From Berberis thunbergii (lineage: Eukaryota > Streptophyta > Magnoliopsida > Ranunculales > Berberidaceae), in the NCBI GenBank assembly GCA_003290165.1, contig QNQO01000830.1:124001-188000 (forward strand): 64,000 nucleotides of DNA, in the 5' to 3' direction. The position numbers and the translations under genes are program-made. The notes beneath the pieces were generated by a model. It was not told the origin of the DNA. It did no database searches and saw nothing but the letters and a program-made list of their open reading frames with translations. Shown here piece by piece: positions 34,565 to 46,760 of the stretch (position 1 is the stretch's first letter; each line of letters starts with the position of its first letter).

Positions 34565-36948
34565 TGTAATATCTGCGTTTTAAAAAAAAATTGGTCGGGG
34601 GTGTACTCAGTTAATGTGGTGGGGGCACATAGCCACCCACCCTTTAAACACAACCCCCTTTTTCTTTTCCTCTTTCCAGGGAGCGACGCGACGAACTCGA
34701 CGTCCCTTCTTCTCCAGCGATTCGGTTGTGGTTGCCATTTTCGTCCCCCAATCTCACCTCCTCCTCATTTCTTCCTCTCTTCATTCCCTCTTCGTTTCTC
34801 TGTTGGTTTTTCGCAAGAGAAAAAAAATCAGTTTCACATTTGGGTTTGGTGTTGGATTTGTTTAATCGATTTTCGTAGCTCCGATCAGCTGTGGAGGGGC
34901 CTTGGTGGCATCATTTGGAGCCCTTAGAACCGACATGCAAGTTCGTTTTGAGGGTGCATGTTCGTTTTGAGGGTTCTTCGGCATGAATCCGGGCTTTGGG
35001 TGCGTGGGTGAGCCTCACATTCGTGACTCCGAGTGTTCTTAAACCCATTTCCTACCTGTTGTGCGGTTTGGAGGCGATCAGACCGGAGTAGGGAGGGTTT
35101 CGGCGCGCTTTCGCCAAACTTTGGGTTTCGGCGGGGTGTTTGCCGAATTTTTATTGCCTGTAAGTTTTTCTTTCAGTCACGCGTCGCTTGCAATTTATTT
35201 ATTTTTCAGTTTTCGGCTAGTTTGCTCATTTTCGAGTCCGCCTTGCAGTTTTAAAATTTTCGTGGTCCCGCATTCGTTGTTTTGCGAGTTAGGAGCTTCG
35301 ACTTGTAGGAATTGGGTTCTGAAAACCCATTCCTCCCAGGTGAGTGGAATTATAATATTTATTTTGAGAAATAATTATTTGAAATCTTGAATTTAATTTT
35401 TACATCATACCGTCAATTGTGTATAATTGAATCCAAATCCGAAATTCAGGGTTTTCAGATATTTCGATAATTGTGTTGGTTATTTGTGAATGAATTATTA
35501 AATGGGTTTCCTAAAAGCATGATATACTTGAATGAAATCGAATAGTGAATGAATTTTGGTGTGTTCAAGCTTTGGTGTAATGACATTGGACTTGTATGCT
35601 TCGTTTTTGAGTTTGCATAGTATGTCATGTTTTACCGTGGATTGCTGAGTTTTGAGCATGTATGCTAATCGACTCGAATAAATTTATTGTAGTGAATTGG
35701 GTCATGTTGGGACCCTGACATAGTCGTGGTTTTATAAAAATTGTTGAATTGATTATGAATGCACGTCTGTTACCTTTGGTTATGTATAGACTCGTCATTT
35801 GTGCATGTGGATATTAGTATAAGTGTCTTTACCCCGCTATAATGCTTGTTGTGCTGATGCTTAGGAGCTTGCTCGCATTTTGAGTTAGATGGTGCTTGAG
35901 ATGACTCGCACCAGACATTGTGGATGCTATTGCATGTGGCAAGCTTGCTGAGGTGTGGTGAGCTCCCACACGCACTTGCCACTATAGAGTGCAGTAGGAC
36001 GGGTCCTGGAGGACGTGCTTTAGAGATTACTCGCTTTCCCTCCCAGCGCGCTTGAGTTTGATTGTGTTAGGTTGGTCGTGTTAGGCCAGTCGTTCGGGAT
36101 GTTGAAGTTTGTATCCTGGCAGATGACACTCTATTAGGATACAAATAAGCCCGAAGTGGTACTGGTGCACGTTGTGGGATGTGTCTGGGTGAGATACATT
36201 CGTAGGGTATGCGGATACCTACGATATGAGACACTTATACAAGATTTTTGGTTTCGACTTGATTGCTTCCTAGGAGACTAGGAAGAACTATGAGATTGTT
36301 TTTATTTTCATCGCTTGATATTTACAATGTTTGAATCACGTGTAATGATCGACATATATCGTAAACTTGTAGTTATTGTTGAATCTGAAATGCTTGTGTT
36401 GTTGCTTGAACTTAGAAATATTATCTTTAGAGACATGGTGTGATTTAGTCTTTAGAACTTGTTACTTGTCATTTATTGTCTGGCATGAATTTTTCAGGTA
36501 TAGTATTCCGTTATTTGTATTTAGTTCGCTCGCACCAGCTAGCTTTGTGCTTTGCTGACCCCGCAAGGGGTGTGCTTCTTTTGGAGTGCAGGCAGTGTTG
36601 GCGTTCCTGCTGATCGTGGCGCTTAGGCCCCGGATTCCGTTGTAGGCGCGTTTTGTGCTGTTTGGTTGTGTCCACCCTGTACGGGTATGTTTTGCTTCCT
36701 CTGTGTTATCAGATGTACTATATTGTTATACTAGATGCTTGTATATTGGTTTTGTTGCTATGACTCTGGCGGGGCGAATCAAATATACTTATTTTGTTCA
36801 AACTTTTATCGTAGTTTTTATTTCCGTTTCATTCTCGTATCAAAAATGTGTTATATTGTGATGTTGTGGCCGGTTACGATCCGCCTGTGTTTCGGGTTAG
36901 TTCACGCATCGGCACGCTGCGATTTTCGTGGTGGGTCGGGGCGTGACA
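34565..36948 (+). repeat. Chromovirus LTR (2.38 kb), only copy
   Basis: Starts TGTAATATCTGCG just after a degenerate polypurine stretch (gaggacgagatctcttttaagg) and ends ggggcgtgaca. It is followed by a primer-binding site, which is the arrangement of a 5' LTR even though it lies downstream of pol. The CT-rich block at 34660-34830 resembles a transcribed leader. No coding function is seen in it. Confidence 0.8.
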
Positions 36949-37021
36949 GAGCTTGGTATCAGAGCCGGACCTAGCAGAAAGTGTGCCAACGGGGACGTTG
37001 GGCTCCCTTGGGGGAGTGGAC
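36949..37021 (+). other. TRIM internal segment with PBS and polypurine tract
   Basis: A 73-bp segment with TGGTATCAGAGCC (36954-36966), cggacctagcag, acgttgggctccc and the purine tract ttgggggagtgga just before the right LTR. This PBS-to-PPT core of a few dozen bases is the typical interior of short TRIM-like elements and cannot encode proteins. Confidence 0.75.
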
Positions 37022-37283
37022 TGTGATACCCTTGTGTGGGCAGACCTGAGGGGGAGGGTGCGGGAGAAGCCTGTGATGGCGAAGTCCAATAGGCCCGTGG
37101 ATCCCACGAGGGGTTGGGCGAGCTACAAAGGGGAGATTATAATCCCACATCGCCTAGGTGAGGGAAGGGGATATGCTATATATGTGCGAGGTTGGATCCC
37201 CATAGTACAAGGCCTTTTAAAGTCATGCAGGCCGGTTGGACTCAGAGCGGACAATATCGTACTGTGCGGATCGGGTCGTTACA
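37022..37283 (+). repeat. TRIM-like LTR, right copy (262 bp)
   Basis: Same length and about 93% identity to 29492-29753, from tgtgataccc to gtcgttaca. The sequence that follows (from 37284) reads as the RNase H part of a copia element on the other strand, so this end was inserted into that remnant. Confidence 0.85.
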
Positions 37284-40200
37284 TTGCAACTGTTCCTAAA
37301 TGCATAATCCAAGGTGTTTTTTCTATTGTTATAGTCGTATGCATAATCATTGTCTGTGAAACCTACCAAACTGATTTTGTTATCTTTCTATAAAATATTC
37401 CAAGATCACTAGTACCCTTAAGTACCTAAGAATTAGTTTTGCAGCAAGTAGATATTGCAATTCTGTTTGTTCACGCATGTATTTGTAGATCAAGCTAAGT
37501 CCATGCGTTATGTCAGCTCAAGTTGTTGTCAAGTACACCAAACTCCCTACTATTGCTTGTAGCATGTGTTATTGATCTTTCCCCTTCAAAATCTTTGGTA
37601 AGCTTTAGACTAATGTAAACTTGTGTACATATACCAACTGAGTACTACCCCTATCTAAAACTTGGCAAGAATTTCATTAATTTACTTTTGTCTTGTGATA
37701 AAAACACCGGCCGCTACTTCAATGCCCAATGAATAAATGCAACAACCTAAGATACTTCATGTCAAATTCTCTCATAATCGAACATTAAAACTCATCAATC
37801 ATACTAGAGTGATTGTTGGTGTAGATCAAATCATCTACAAATATATACACTCACAAAATCAAGACCTTGCCATCAGTTTCTGATTTTTATGAATGAGTTC
37901 ATATGAGCACTTTTGGAGACCACACAGAAAATAAGCATCACCACGACTATACCAAGCTCTAGCTTTTTGTTTTAGTCCATACTAAGCTTTGCTTTACCTG
38001 TACACCTTGTGTTCATTCCCTATTTGCACATTAACCCTACGGCTAATCACCATATATTTGTTCTTGCAAATCACCATGGATAAATTTTGATTTGACATTA
38101 AACAAAAAGATGGGCCATGAGTTAAAATATGAGTGCCAAGTTAAAGTAAGTACCGACTTGAAGTACCGACTTGATGGTACCATGCAACAAAAACTTCCTA
38201 GTTATCGATTTCAGATTGTTGTTTATAATTTTTGCTTGACCAAACATGCTTTGTATTTTTAAACTTTTCCTTGTGCATCTAGCTTTGTTTTTTTTTAAAT
38301 CCATTTGATACAAATCCACTTATGACACTTGGGAAGGTTACAAAATTCCCAAATATTGTTATTTTTTTCCAATGGAATGAATCTCTTTATCCTTAGTTTG
38401 TCTCCAATTTGAATCCTTAATCCCTAACTAAATTCAACAAATGCAAAACAAAGTGAGTAATCAGGTCATGAACCTTATAAAATCCGTGTGCGTCATATAT
38501 ATTCTTGTATCTGTGCTGGTGTCTTCTTAATATGTTGAAGATGTGTTGTTCTAGAATTTCATATTATTGATTTGAATGGATGGATGGGTGTTATACAAGC
38601 AGTGAGCTTGGAAAGCTAATGCGGTTGAAAAGATTGGATTTTCATCATCCTTACCCACAAAATTGACACAAATGTGTTGTTTTGGGTTTGCATCCATGAC
38701 CAAGTATCTTCTTCGTGAAAACATCACTTCTCGACAAATGACAATCTTCTTGGTGATGGGGATAAATAATTTATAGGTTTTGTTGGTTTCATTAACCCCA
38801 ATAAAGGCACTTCACTCTTATCATCAAGTTTATTTCGTTTCTCATTTGGAACATGTGCATATGCTGTGTATCCAAAAATTCGCAAGTGGAAAATTTTGAC
38901 ATTTTCACTCCATTCTTTTTTACTAGATATAATTTTGTGGGGTCTCCTATTTAAAAGATGAGTACTTCATCAGCCTGCCTCAACCAAAAATACCTTGGAA
39001 GAGTAGAAGTCTTTCGCGTGTTTTCACAATGTTGAGAATTGCACAATTTTTTCTTTCTACCTACCACACCATGTTGTGGTGTAATCGTTGACATTTGAGA
39101 CATGCTCATTGCAGATAGCATCAAATTTCCTTTATTTGTATTCCCCACCTTAATTAGATCTAGGATATTTAATATATTTCCCAAGTTCCTTTTTCAGCCA
39201 TGGCCTAAAAGTTTTTGAAAGCTAGAAGCGCTTCAGACTTTGCCAACAAAAAATACACTCGTGTTTTTAACTATAGTCTTCAATTAAGTAGTAAAGTATG
39301 ACTTATTACTATTTGATATTGGTTCGACTAGACTAGACCACGAATGACAGAATAAATCTGCTCCAAAAACATTTATAGTTTTTGTGCTTTTTCCCTTTTG
39401 AGAAAACATCGTGATGATGTTCGCCAACTGCACACCCTTCACAAACTTGAGGAAGACGATAAATCTCTGGAAAACCATTTACCACGATGAAGAATACTCA
39501 GACCATTAGAGTTGAAATGGTCATACGAAGATGTTATAACCATGTTTGGCCTTTAACCAACGCATCAATTAGGACATGTTTCATGACCAAGATATAAAGA
39601 AAACATCATTTAATTTTAATTTCAGCAATCAAACTTTTATTTGGGTGGCGAATCCAACATATTCAGTTCTTAAGAATGAGGTCATAACCTCTTTTTCAAG
39701 TTGACCCACATCTTAACATTTTATTTTTGAACCCAAAACATAAAACCCATTTGAAATTTATTGATTCAAGGTTCTTAGTTTAATGACTCCCTTGCCCATG
39801 ACAAAATCTAGAAGATGTACGAAAATATTCTTCAAACTCGGAGAACATATGGTTACTAGATCTAGTGTCTAAGTGGCACATGCTATGATCATTCTCTTGA
39901 TTTGAAACCATAAGAAGCTTAACCTCGTCTCCTTATCTATAACTTTCAACTTTTCTTTATTATTAAATGAAACTTTAATGCGGTATTTTGAACTAAAATG
40001 GCCAATCATGTTGCATGTGAACCATCTGATTCTAGACCTACCACCTTAATATATTTGTTCTTGACTAATATCTCTTCCTTTGGCTTCATTAATCTTTTTT
40101 TTCCTCATCAATGGCCAATAACTCTTTTTACTTAATGAATTGTGGACAAAATTTTGTTCCTGGAGTACTTGCCTCGCCATTTCACGTTGATTTATCCTTT

Positions 40201-40576
40201 TTTTTGTGAAATAAAAGTGCACTCATCAATGCATCAATTAAGAGTTTGTCGTGATTCAATTAAGCATACAACATAATCGAACTTCGAAGTCATTTAAGTA
40301 TTTTTTTATTATTGCGAAATCCTTCATTTTCTAACTATAGATGCAATCTTATTGATAATAGCCATTGTTCGTGGAAATAATCATAAACATACTTCCTTAA
40401 TTGCATATGAAAAATTTCAAACTCTGTTCGAAGAGCTTTTAATTGTGCACTTTTCACCTTCGTCTTTCCTTGAATTTTTACTTCATTGAATTCCAAATTT
40501 TCTTCGATTTCATGAGAATCATTTCAATGGTTGACTGATCAATCGTTTGAAGAATTCCGTAACAGAAGCTTGCGAT
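37284..40576 (-). pseudogene. Ty1/copia polyprotein remnant
   Basis: Reading the minus strand from 40576 leftwards: gag (YGILQTIDQ, KKIWNSMK, KSAQLKALRTEFE), protease-like text (CHLDTRSSNHMF near 39860), the pre-integrase zinc region (CEGCAVGEHHHDVFSKGKS near 39400), the reverse transcriptase active site region (VDDLIYTNNHSSMIDEF, about 37835) and copia RNase H text up to 37284 (YNNRKNTLDYAF). Many stops and shifts are present. The order gag-PR-INT-RT-RH is that of copia. The rest of RNase H and the LTR are cut off by the TRIM LTR on the left, and the gag start is cut off by the CACTA on the right. Confidence 0.75.
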
Positions 40577-41167
40577 GCACATCCGGTTCATAATTCCCAT
40601 TAAATGAGAAAAACACTTATTCGACGTATAATGTTTCACTTTGCAATGCATCAACTCCACAATGGCAGTAAGTAGGGAAAACTCTGTGCAACCGGGGTAT
40701 AATGCTTGTTGGGCTTGTTTCAACAGTCATTCATAGTTTTCTAACTCTTCACTTTGCAGCATGTTGGGAGGTACGATATCTCCTACCATATCATCAATGC
40801 CATCTTCGTTCATCGAGGCATATGGATAAGCATCATTTATTATACCCATAACTTGGTCATTATCATTCATGGACGTTTCATCAATGTGTGACACAAGTGG
40901 CTGGGAATTCGATGAAGTAGAACCAAATTCTCGTTGCTCCCCATGATAAATCCACCTCGTATAATTCAGAATCATCCCATACCTCGCCAAATGATATCAA
41001 ACCATATTGAATGTCTGCCACAAACAATTGTTACAACATTGACACAGACACTTGATATGATTTGTCGTACCAGTGACATGTGCCCTTGCAAACTCAATGA
41101 AGCGCTCGATCCCATTTAAATATTCATCACAACATTTGTCTTGATTTTGTATCCACTGTCTTTCCAT
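40577..41167 (-). pseudogene. TNP2-like CACTA transposase, N-terminal part (inverted)
   Basis: The ATG at 41167 begins MERQWIQNQ, then the transposase-associated domain (EYLNGIERFIEFA, CLCQCCNNC), an in-frame stop, NYTRWIYHGEQ, an acidic stretch and YPGCTEFSLLTAIVELMH, ending SHLMGIMNRM at about 40580. This is the order in TNP2/TNPD-type transposases. The frame then runs straight into copia gag (CYGILQTIDQ), giving an accidental TNP2-gag fusion frame between 40478 and 40723. It is non-functional. Confidence 0.8.
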
Positions 41168-41589
41168 TACGCCTGTTTTCAGTTTATAAACAAAACATGA
41201 GAATTAAAGAGAATTAACGACATTAATGCAATTAGGTTTCAATGTGGAAAAATTTCAGCAGCATCTCAATTACAATTCTTCAAGTGGACGATGTAGATAT
41301 TATTAATTAATATATATCTAGTATGCACTAGATAAAAATGTGAGACACTCCCAAAAATCCACATGATAGCAACCTAATTTCATGAAATTTCAAAAAATAA
41401 AAAAATAAGCAATTTCCTCACCGTTTTCCAAGTGAAAGAGAGAACACTGGAGGTGTGGCCGGCGCCAGCGACACAAAGAGAAGACGAAGCCTAATTAAGT
41501 GCTGGAAGGTTGGAGTATATAGTGAGAGAAATCAATCTAGCAGAGAAAAAGAATAAAATGAAAGGAGAAAATAGTAAAAAACGCAGACC

Positions 41590-43045
41590 TGATTATTCTA
41601 ATTCATGGAGAAGATGAACATGTCATAGCTTGTGCGACGAACCTGCTCGCTTTAAGCGACGAATCTTTGTTGGGAAGACTTTATGTGATGAAGCTTTCCA
41701 CTTCGTCGCGATTGATATCTTCAGGCGACGACAAAGTTAGTCGCCCTAGGATGATTTAGGCGATGAACCGACTCTCTTTAAGCGACGAATATTTGTTGTG
41801 AGTACTTGATGCGACGAAGGGTTCCTATTCGTCACGTACGCTATCTTTAGGCGACGACAACGTTTGTCGCCCTAGGATGAAGACTTTAGGCGACGAAGCT
41901 TTCCAAATCGTCGCGTATGATATCTTCAGGCGACGACAAAGTTTGTCGCCCTAGGATGTTTTAAGGCGATGAACCGACTCTCTTTAAGCGATGAATCTTT
42001 GTTGTGAGTACTTGATGCAACGAAGGGTTCCTATTCGTCGCGTACGCTATCCTTAGGCGACGACGACGTTTGTCGCCCTAGGATGTAACACGTTAGGCGA
42101 CAAAGTGTTCAAAATTGTCGTGTAAGATATCTTCAGGCGACGACAAAGTTTGTCGCCCTAGGATGTTTTAAGGCAATGAACCAACTCTCTTTAAGTGAGG
42201 AATCTTTGTTGTGAGTACTTGATGCGATGAAGCTTTCCACTTCGTCGCGAAAGATAGTTTTAGGCGACGACAATGTTTGTCGCCCTAGGATGTAAGACTT
42301 TAGGCGACGAAGCGTTCCAATTCGTCGCGTAAGTCTGTTGCCCTAGAATGTTTTAGGAGATGAACCGACTCTCTTTAAGCGACGAATCTTTGTTGTGAAT
42401 ACGTGATTAGACGAAGGGTTCCTATTCGTCGCGTACGCTATCTTTAGGCGACGACGACGTTTGTCACCCTAGGATGTATCTTTGTTGGGAAGACTTTAGG
42501 CGACGCAGCTTTCCAATTCGTCGCGTAAGATATCTTCAGGCGATGACAAAGTTTTGTCGCCCTAGGATGTATTTTTGTTGTGAATACTTTAGGCGACGAA
42601 GCTTTCCGCTTTGTCGCGTAAGATATCTTTAGGCGATGACAAAGTTTGTCGCCCTAGGGTGTTGTTCAAAGTGGCAAATTTTAGGCGACGAAGGCTTTTG
42701 GTGCGTCGCGTAAGCTATATTTAGGTGACGAAATAGTGTGTTGCCAGAGGATATTAAAGTTGGTCGTTTAAAGTGTTAGACACGTAGCCCTAGGTATTTT
42801 AGGGTGAAAAAATATTTGGTTTTAAGCGACGACACGTTGTCGCATATTAGGTATGCGACGAAGGCTTTAACTGCGTTGCGACAGAGGTTATGACGCGACG
42901 AAACCGCTCGTCGCGTTAAGTAGTTAGCTATTTTTTATACTTGCGTGACAATATTAAATATGTCGTCGCGCCATGATAATTTTGAGCGACAAAACTTCCC
43001 TCATTGCGCTACGAATCGTCGCAAAAGGGGATTTTTTTAGTAGTG
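41590..43045 (-). repeat. CACTA subterminal repeats and terminus
   Basis: A long array of words such as aggcgacgacaaagtttgtc, gccctaggatg and ttcgtcgcg in direct and inverted orientation, with a loose higher-order period of roughly 110-190 bp. It ends in tttttttagtagtg at 43032-43045, the reverse complement of a CACTA terminus (CACTACTAAAAAAA). Such arrays serve as transposase binding sites in the family. Its length (over 1.4 kb) is large. Confidence 0.8.
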
Positions 43046-43480
43046 TGCTTCCGAAGGAAAACATTTTGCCTGAGGATTATCGTAACACGCAGAAATTGTT
43101 GAATGGTCTTGGTTTGGGGTATCAAAAGATTCATGCTTGCAAATACAACTGTGTATTATTTGATAAGGAAATTGAAGGGATGGATGCATGCCCTGTGTGT
43201 AATGAGCCAAGATATAAGCCTAATTCTGGTAATAAAACGAAGAAAATTCCACAAAAGGTTTTGCGTTATCTTCCACTGAAGCCCAGATTGCAGCGATTGT
43301 ACATGTCGACGCACACTGCGAGTCATATGAGATGGCACAATGAAGGAGGGTTGATGATGATTTTTTGAGACATCCTGCTGATGGAGAGGCTTGGAAAGCA
43401 TTCGATACTATGTATCCCGATTTTGCAGAAGACCCGCACAATGTCAGATTGGGGCTTGCAATTGATGGGATGTTGGCATA
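43046..43480 (+). pseudogene. TNP2-like CACTA transposase, continuation
   Basis: From the first codons after the TIR the + strand reads LPKENILPEDYRNTQKLL, then YQKIHACKYNCVLF, CPVCNEPRY, KVLRYLPLKPRLQRLYMS, HMRWHNEGG and, one frame shift later (about 43368), HPADGEAWKAFD and VRLGLAIDGM. These are successive motifs of Transposase_21 (TNP2). The first residues follow directly on the last residues of the inverted N-terminal part. The sequence loses similarity after about 43480. Confidence 0.85.
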
Positions 43481-46400
43481 GCTCAATTATAACCCAATGT
43501 TAATAAACACATCAATTTGGTTAGATTGAACAACGCCAGTATTTCAAAGATTTGTGTTTGTGTGATAATGAGTAGATTGATTTAGTTTTATGAGGTAAAT
43601 AAGAATTTCTTCTTTAAATATTTTTTTTGAATTTTTATTTTTATTTTGATAAATTGTATTCATCTCAATTGAATCGATAAAAAAACACAATTATATGTTT
43701 TGATCAGTAAGCTTTATGTGATAGAAATAATTAATCTAATTGTTTTAGAGTGTTTAATGTTTTTCTCTAGTTTATAATTATTATTTAATTTTTCAATTTG
43801 TTGTTTATTTCATTTTTTTATTTGGCTCAACACTTCAATTTTACCACCCAGTAAAACATCTAGAGGTTAATAAGGTTAAACGTACAAACATTATGAATGT
43901 TCTAAATTATTTGATTGTGTTCCACTTGTCAATGTCACTCTAGTCAACAGTTTGTTGAAATGTTGACATAGTTCAAATATATTGCATTGTTGATGAACAA
44001 ATAGTTTTTTTAATTTGATTGAGCTGCTCCAAAATCTTGAATGATTTGAAGTTTTGATAATTATCTTGTTAGTTTAGTTAGATGTTGCATAGATGAATTC
44101 CTTGCATCAAATTAACTCAAATTGTTTCAATCCAAAATGAGTAGTTTGGATGGTTTCTTGATTTGATTTGGTTAAATTATTCAATGTCACTGGCCAACAC
44201 TTTATTGATGTATAAAACATTCAATATTCTAAATTATTTTTATTGTGGTAAATAGATTATTGAACCTTTGATCCATTATATCATCTGTTATAATGTTGGT
44301 CGTTAAGTCGAAAATAATTTGATACAATTAAAAAGTGAAACACCTCTTATAAATCCGGCGATAACTTTTCTCATACATTATTTAGAATTAATCAAGTTGA
44401 TGTCACATTCCCAATAAATTCCTTTTCATCAAGATACACTTAGGTCCAACATTAACATCATCGCAGAACCTTTACGGATTAAAGTTATGTAGAGTTGTTT
44501 CAAATGGTTTTTAAAGACACTCAATGGAAAAAGATTGTCTTTCTCCAACATAACTCATCAACTCATGATCGCAAGGCAACTCATAAGTTGTTCGAAGGAC
44601 ACATCAACAACACCCATTCACCCAATAGTTGCATGCATAACAAAGTCACAAACAAACTTGAAGAATTCATATTCGGGGTCATACTCATTCTTTTCTCAAA
44701 TGACTTTTAAATATCGGTGGATTGGATTTATATCATTTTATATATTTTTGGTCCAAATATTTAGAATGTGTCATGTGAATTTTCAATAGACTTCTTTATC
44801 TCCACACAATCAATGTTATATGCCCAAAATACATGCTCTCCAGATCAAAGGTAATACTTCTCCAAAGCCGACATGTATGTTTTTCCTTCTTCAAAGACAT
44901 GAAATGACAAGCGTTTAAATGTCTTTCATGTCTATGTATACTCAACCTCAAATAATGACATCCATCCAAGGGTTAGTTTTGAAAGTATAGTCTAAACCTA
45001 GTAAAGATGGAAAAGACATGACTAATTACATTGGTTCAGGTGGGCTGAGAAAAAAATTTGCGACCTTCTCATCATTATCTTCAATCTACTCGATGTAACC
45101 ATTTCTAGCCAATAGTTGCATAGGCCACTATATAGTATTTAGATAAGACTTGTTACTTTTGGAGTTGAAGTGTCCCCAGCTTGGCAATGACATTATCACG
45201 CCTCGATTTTTAAACAACTTAAATTAATAGATTGTCAAAAAATCAAGGCATGACAGGAACAAATTAAATGGTACAGTCACGAGGCAATCAATAAAATAAT
45301 AACTTTCCTTAAAATTCTTCCTCTCAAAATGAGGTCAACAATTATCATACTTAAGTCACAAAATAAATCATTAAAGGAATTACATTAATCAATTCCCAAA
45401 TAAATTTCTGACCCAAAATCAAAACATTAATAACTAATATCTACATCTGATTGCCTAGGAAAAACAATAAACTCAAGATCTAACAAAACGTGTTGACTCC
45501 TCAGCTATAACCACACAGCTAATACCACATTTGCGCTCCAACTAACCCTGATAAGTCTTTGGGGCTACACTCATTAAGAACGCACCCAAATTTGTAAAAC
45601 AATACAAAATTCGGATCAGTATATTAATACCGGTGTGAGCAAACTTACAAATTAAGTCATAACTACACAATTATATATCATTCATAATTATGCATTTCAC
45701 CTTAAGGAAGACATGTAGTTCTCATTCGATGAACGAATGAGGCTGTTAATTTCTTCCTTCAAGGCTGTTCGAATACATGCTAAAATAATCCACACACATT
45801 TTCATGTTATGATAATTCAAAGTTTTCTTTATTTCCCTAGTTTCTAGTTTTCTTTTCCACAATCGCATTCTCCTCTTGTGACGAGCACACCTTACCCAAG
45901 TGTGCCTCCATTGCCTTCGAAACCACTCGGAACGTAAATGTTCCAAGTGGAGTGTCACATCGAGGAACATGTTATCTCACTCGAAGTTCGATCCATGGCA
46001 AATATTTTCTAAATATAACACGTACTACCGAACTCACATGGAACGACGTACCCGATATGCAAGCAAGTCTTCATACCCAAAATTATATCATATGTATACA
46101 AGCAAGTTTGTATACTAATAAAAAAAATTCACTTTTTTTAATTGTGGAAAAGAGCATTACTAAATATTTATCCACATGAATGCTTATCAAGTTTCTGAAA
46201 TTTAAACAATTTATTTTTCCCAAATCAAGTAACAATAACATCACAATCTCATTTCGAGAACCATATACCATCCATAATTTATTTTAAAATAAAAAATGAA
46301 ATTTGGTATTAAGAGCTCCTTATTATAGATAATATTATGATACAAATTATAAGTATCATAAAAAAAAAAAAAAGTTCCTTGGATGTCCATACTATAATAT

Positions 46401-46540
46401 CCACTTTCAAGGCTTTGGACTCTATACAAAAACTTCTAAACAAACCACTACAAAATCACAATTCATACCAAAAAAAAATAAATTAGTTGGGCTCTACTAT
46501 TGCATTACCAGACACACAGTTCATACCAATAATTTAATGA
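43481..46540. other. AT-rich region without a recognisable gene
   Basis: No convincing coding region or RNA gene. At 45185-45260 cgcctcgatttttaa and aaaaaatcaaggcatga form an inverted pair of the kind found at retrotransposon LTR borders, and 45500-46100 resembles LTR sequence, but no second copy or PBS was found. Confidence 0.4.
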
Positions 46541-46542
46541 CC

Positions 46543-46760
46543 AATTCTAGATGTCGAGGAAATGGGCGAGGGATGATGCGTCGCACGCGAGCAGCTGACG
46601 TGGTAAAAAAAAAATTGCGAGGGAAATGAAATTTTGGGCGAGAAGAAGAGGGAATGAAAAGCTCTAAAATTTCATTCATTCCCTCCTCGCTCCCTTCATT
46701 CCCTCTCTCGGTCCCTCTCCCTCTCCCTCTGCCTCTCCCTCTCCCTCTCCCCATTTTCTT
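46543..46760. repeat. Foldback-related sequence and CCCTCT microsatellite
   Basis: The start aattctagatgtcgaggaaa followed by gggcgaggg matches the left side of the palindrome at 2326-2350. Inner parts (gagggaaatgaaatttt / aaaatttcattcattccctc) are inverted repeats. At 46700-46752 the sequence becomes a ccctct hexamer run. The right end of the element is unclear. Confidence 0.5.

Larger units (their letters stand above)
29770..36948 (+). mobile_element. Ty3/gypsy chromovirus (Tekay/Del-like), single LTR
   Basis: Order: leader, gag, protease, reverse transcriptase, RNase H, integrase, chromodomain, then one 2.38-kb LTR (34565-36948). There is no 5' copy of this LTR: the internal region starts directly at the primer-binding site behind a different, short LTR. 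Coding parts carry several TGA/TAG stops and at least three frame shifts, so the copy is dead. The domain order and a C-terminal chromodomain place it in the chromovirus clade. Confidence 0.9.
40577..43480. mobile_element. CACTA (En/Spm) element with inverted 5' portion, partial
   Basis: The segment 40577-43045 reads, on the minus strand, terminal CACTACTAAAAA, subterminal repeats, TNP2 start and TNP2 N-terminal domain. At 43046 the sequence switches to the + strand and continues TNP2 from the point where the inverted part stopped. The 3' part of the element is not visible beyond about 43480. The left neighbour is copia gag, so the element had inserted there. The two breakpoints share the bases TG (or TGC). 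Confidence 0.75.

Noticed and set aside
34601..35390. Several 70-110 codon frames in the chromovirus LTR
   Set aside because: They lie in the LTR, overlap each other in different frames and show no domain.
40478..40723. 81-codon frame that could be taken as a novel protein
   Set aside because: It is an accidental fusion of the end of the TNP2 fragment with copia gag across the rearrangement joint.
41590..43045. CRISPR-like or regulatory repeat array
   Set aside because: The words occur in both orientations, have no constant spacer pattern and end in a CACTA terminus.
42973..43045. Start of the 42973-43368 open frame upstream of TNP2
   Set aside because: These codons are CACTA subterminal and TIR sequence; the transposase part begins only at 43046.
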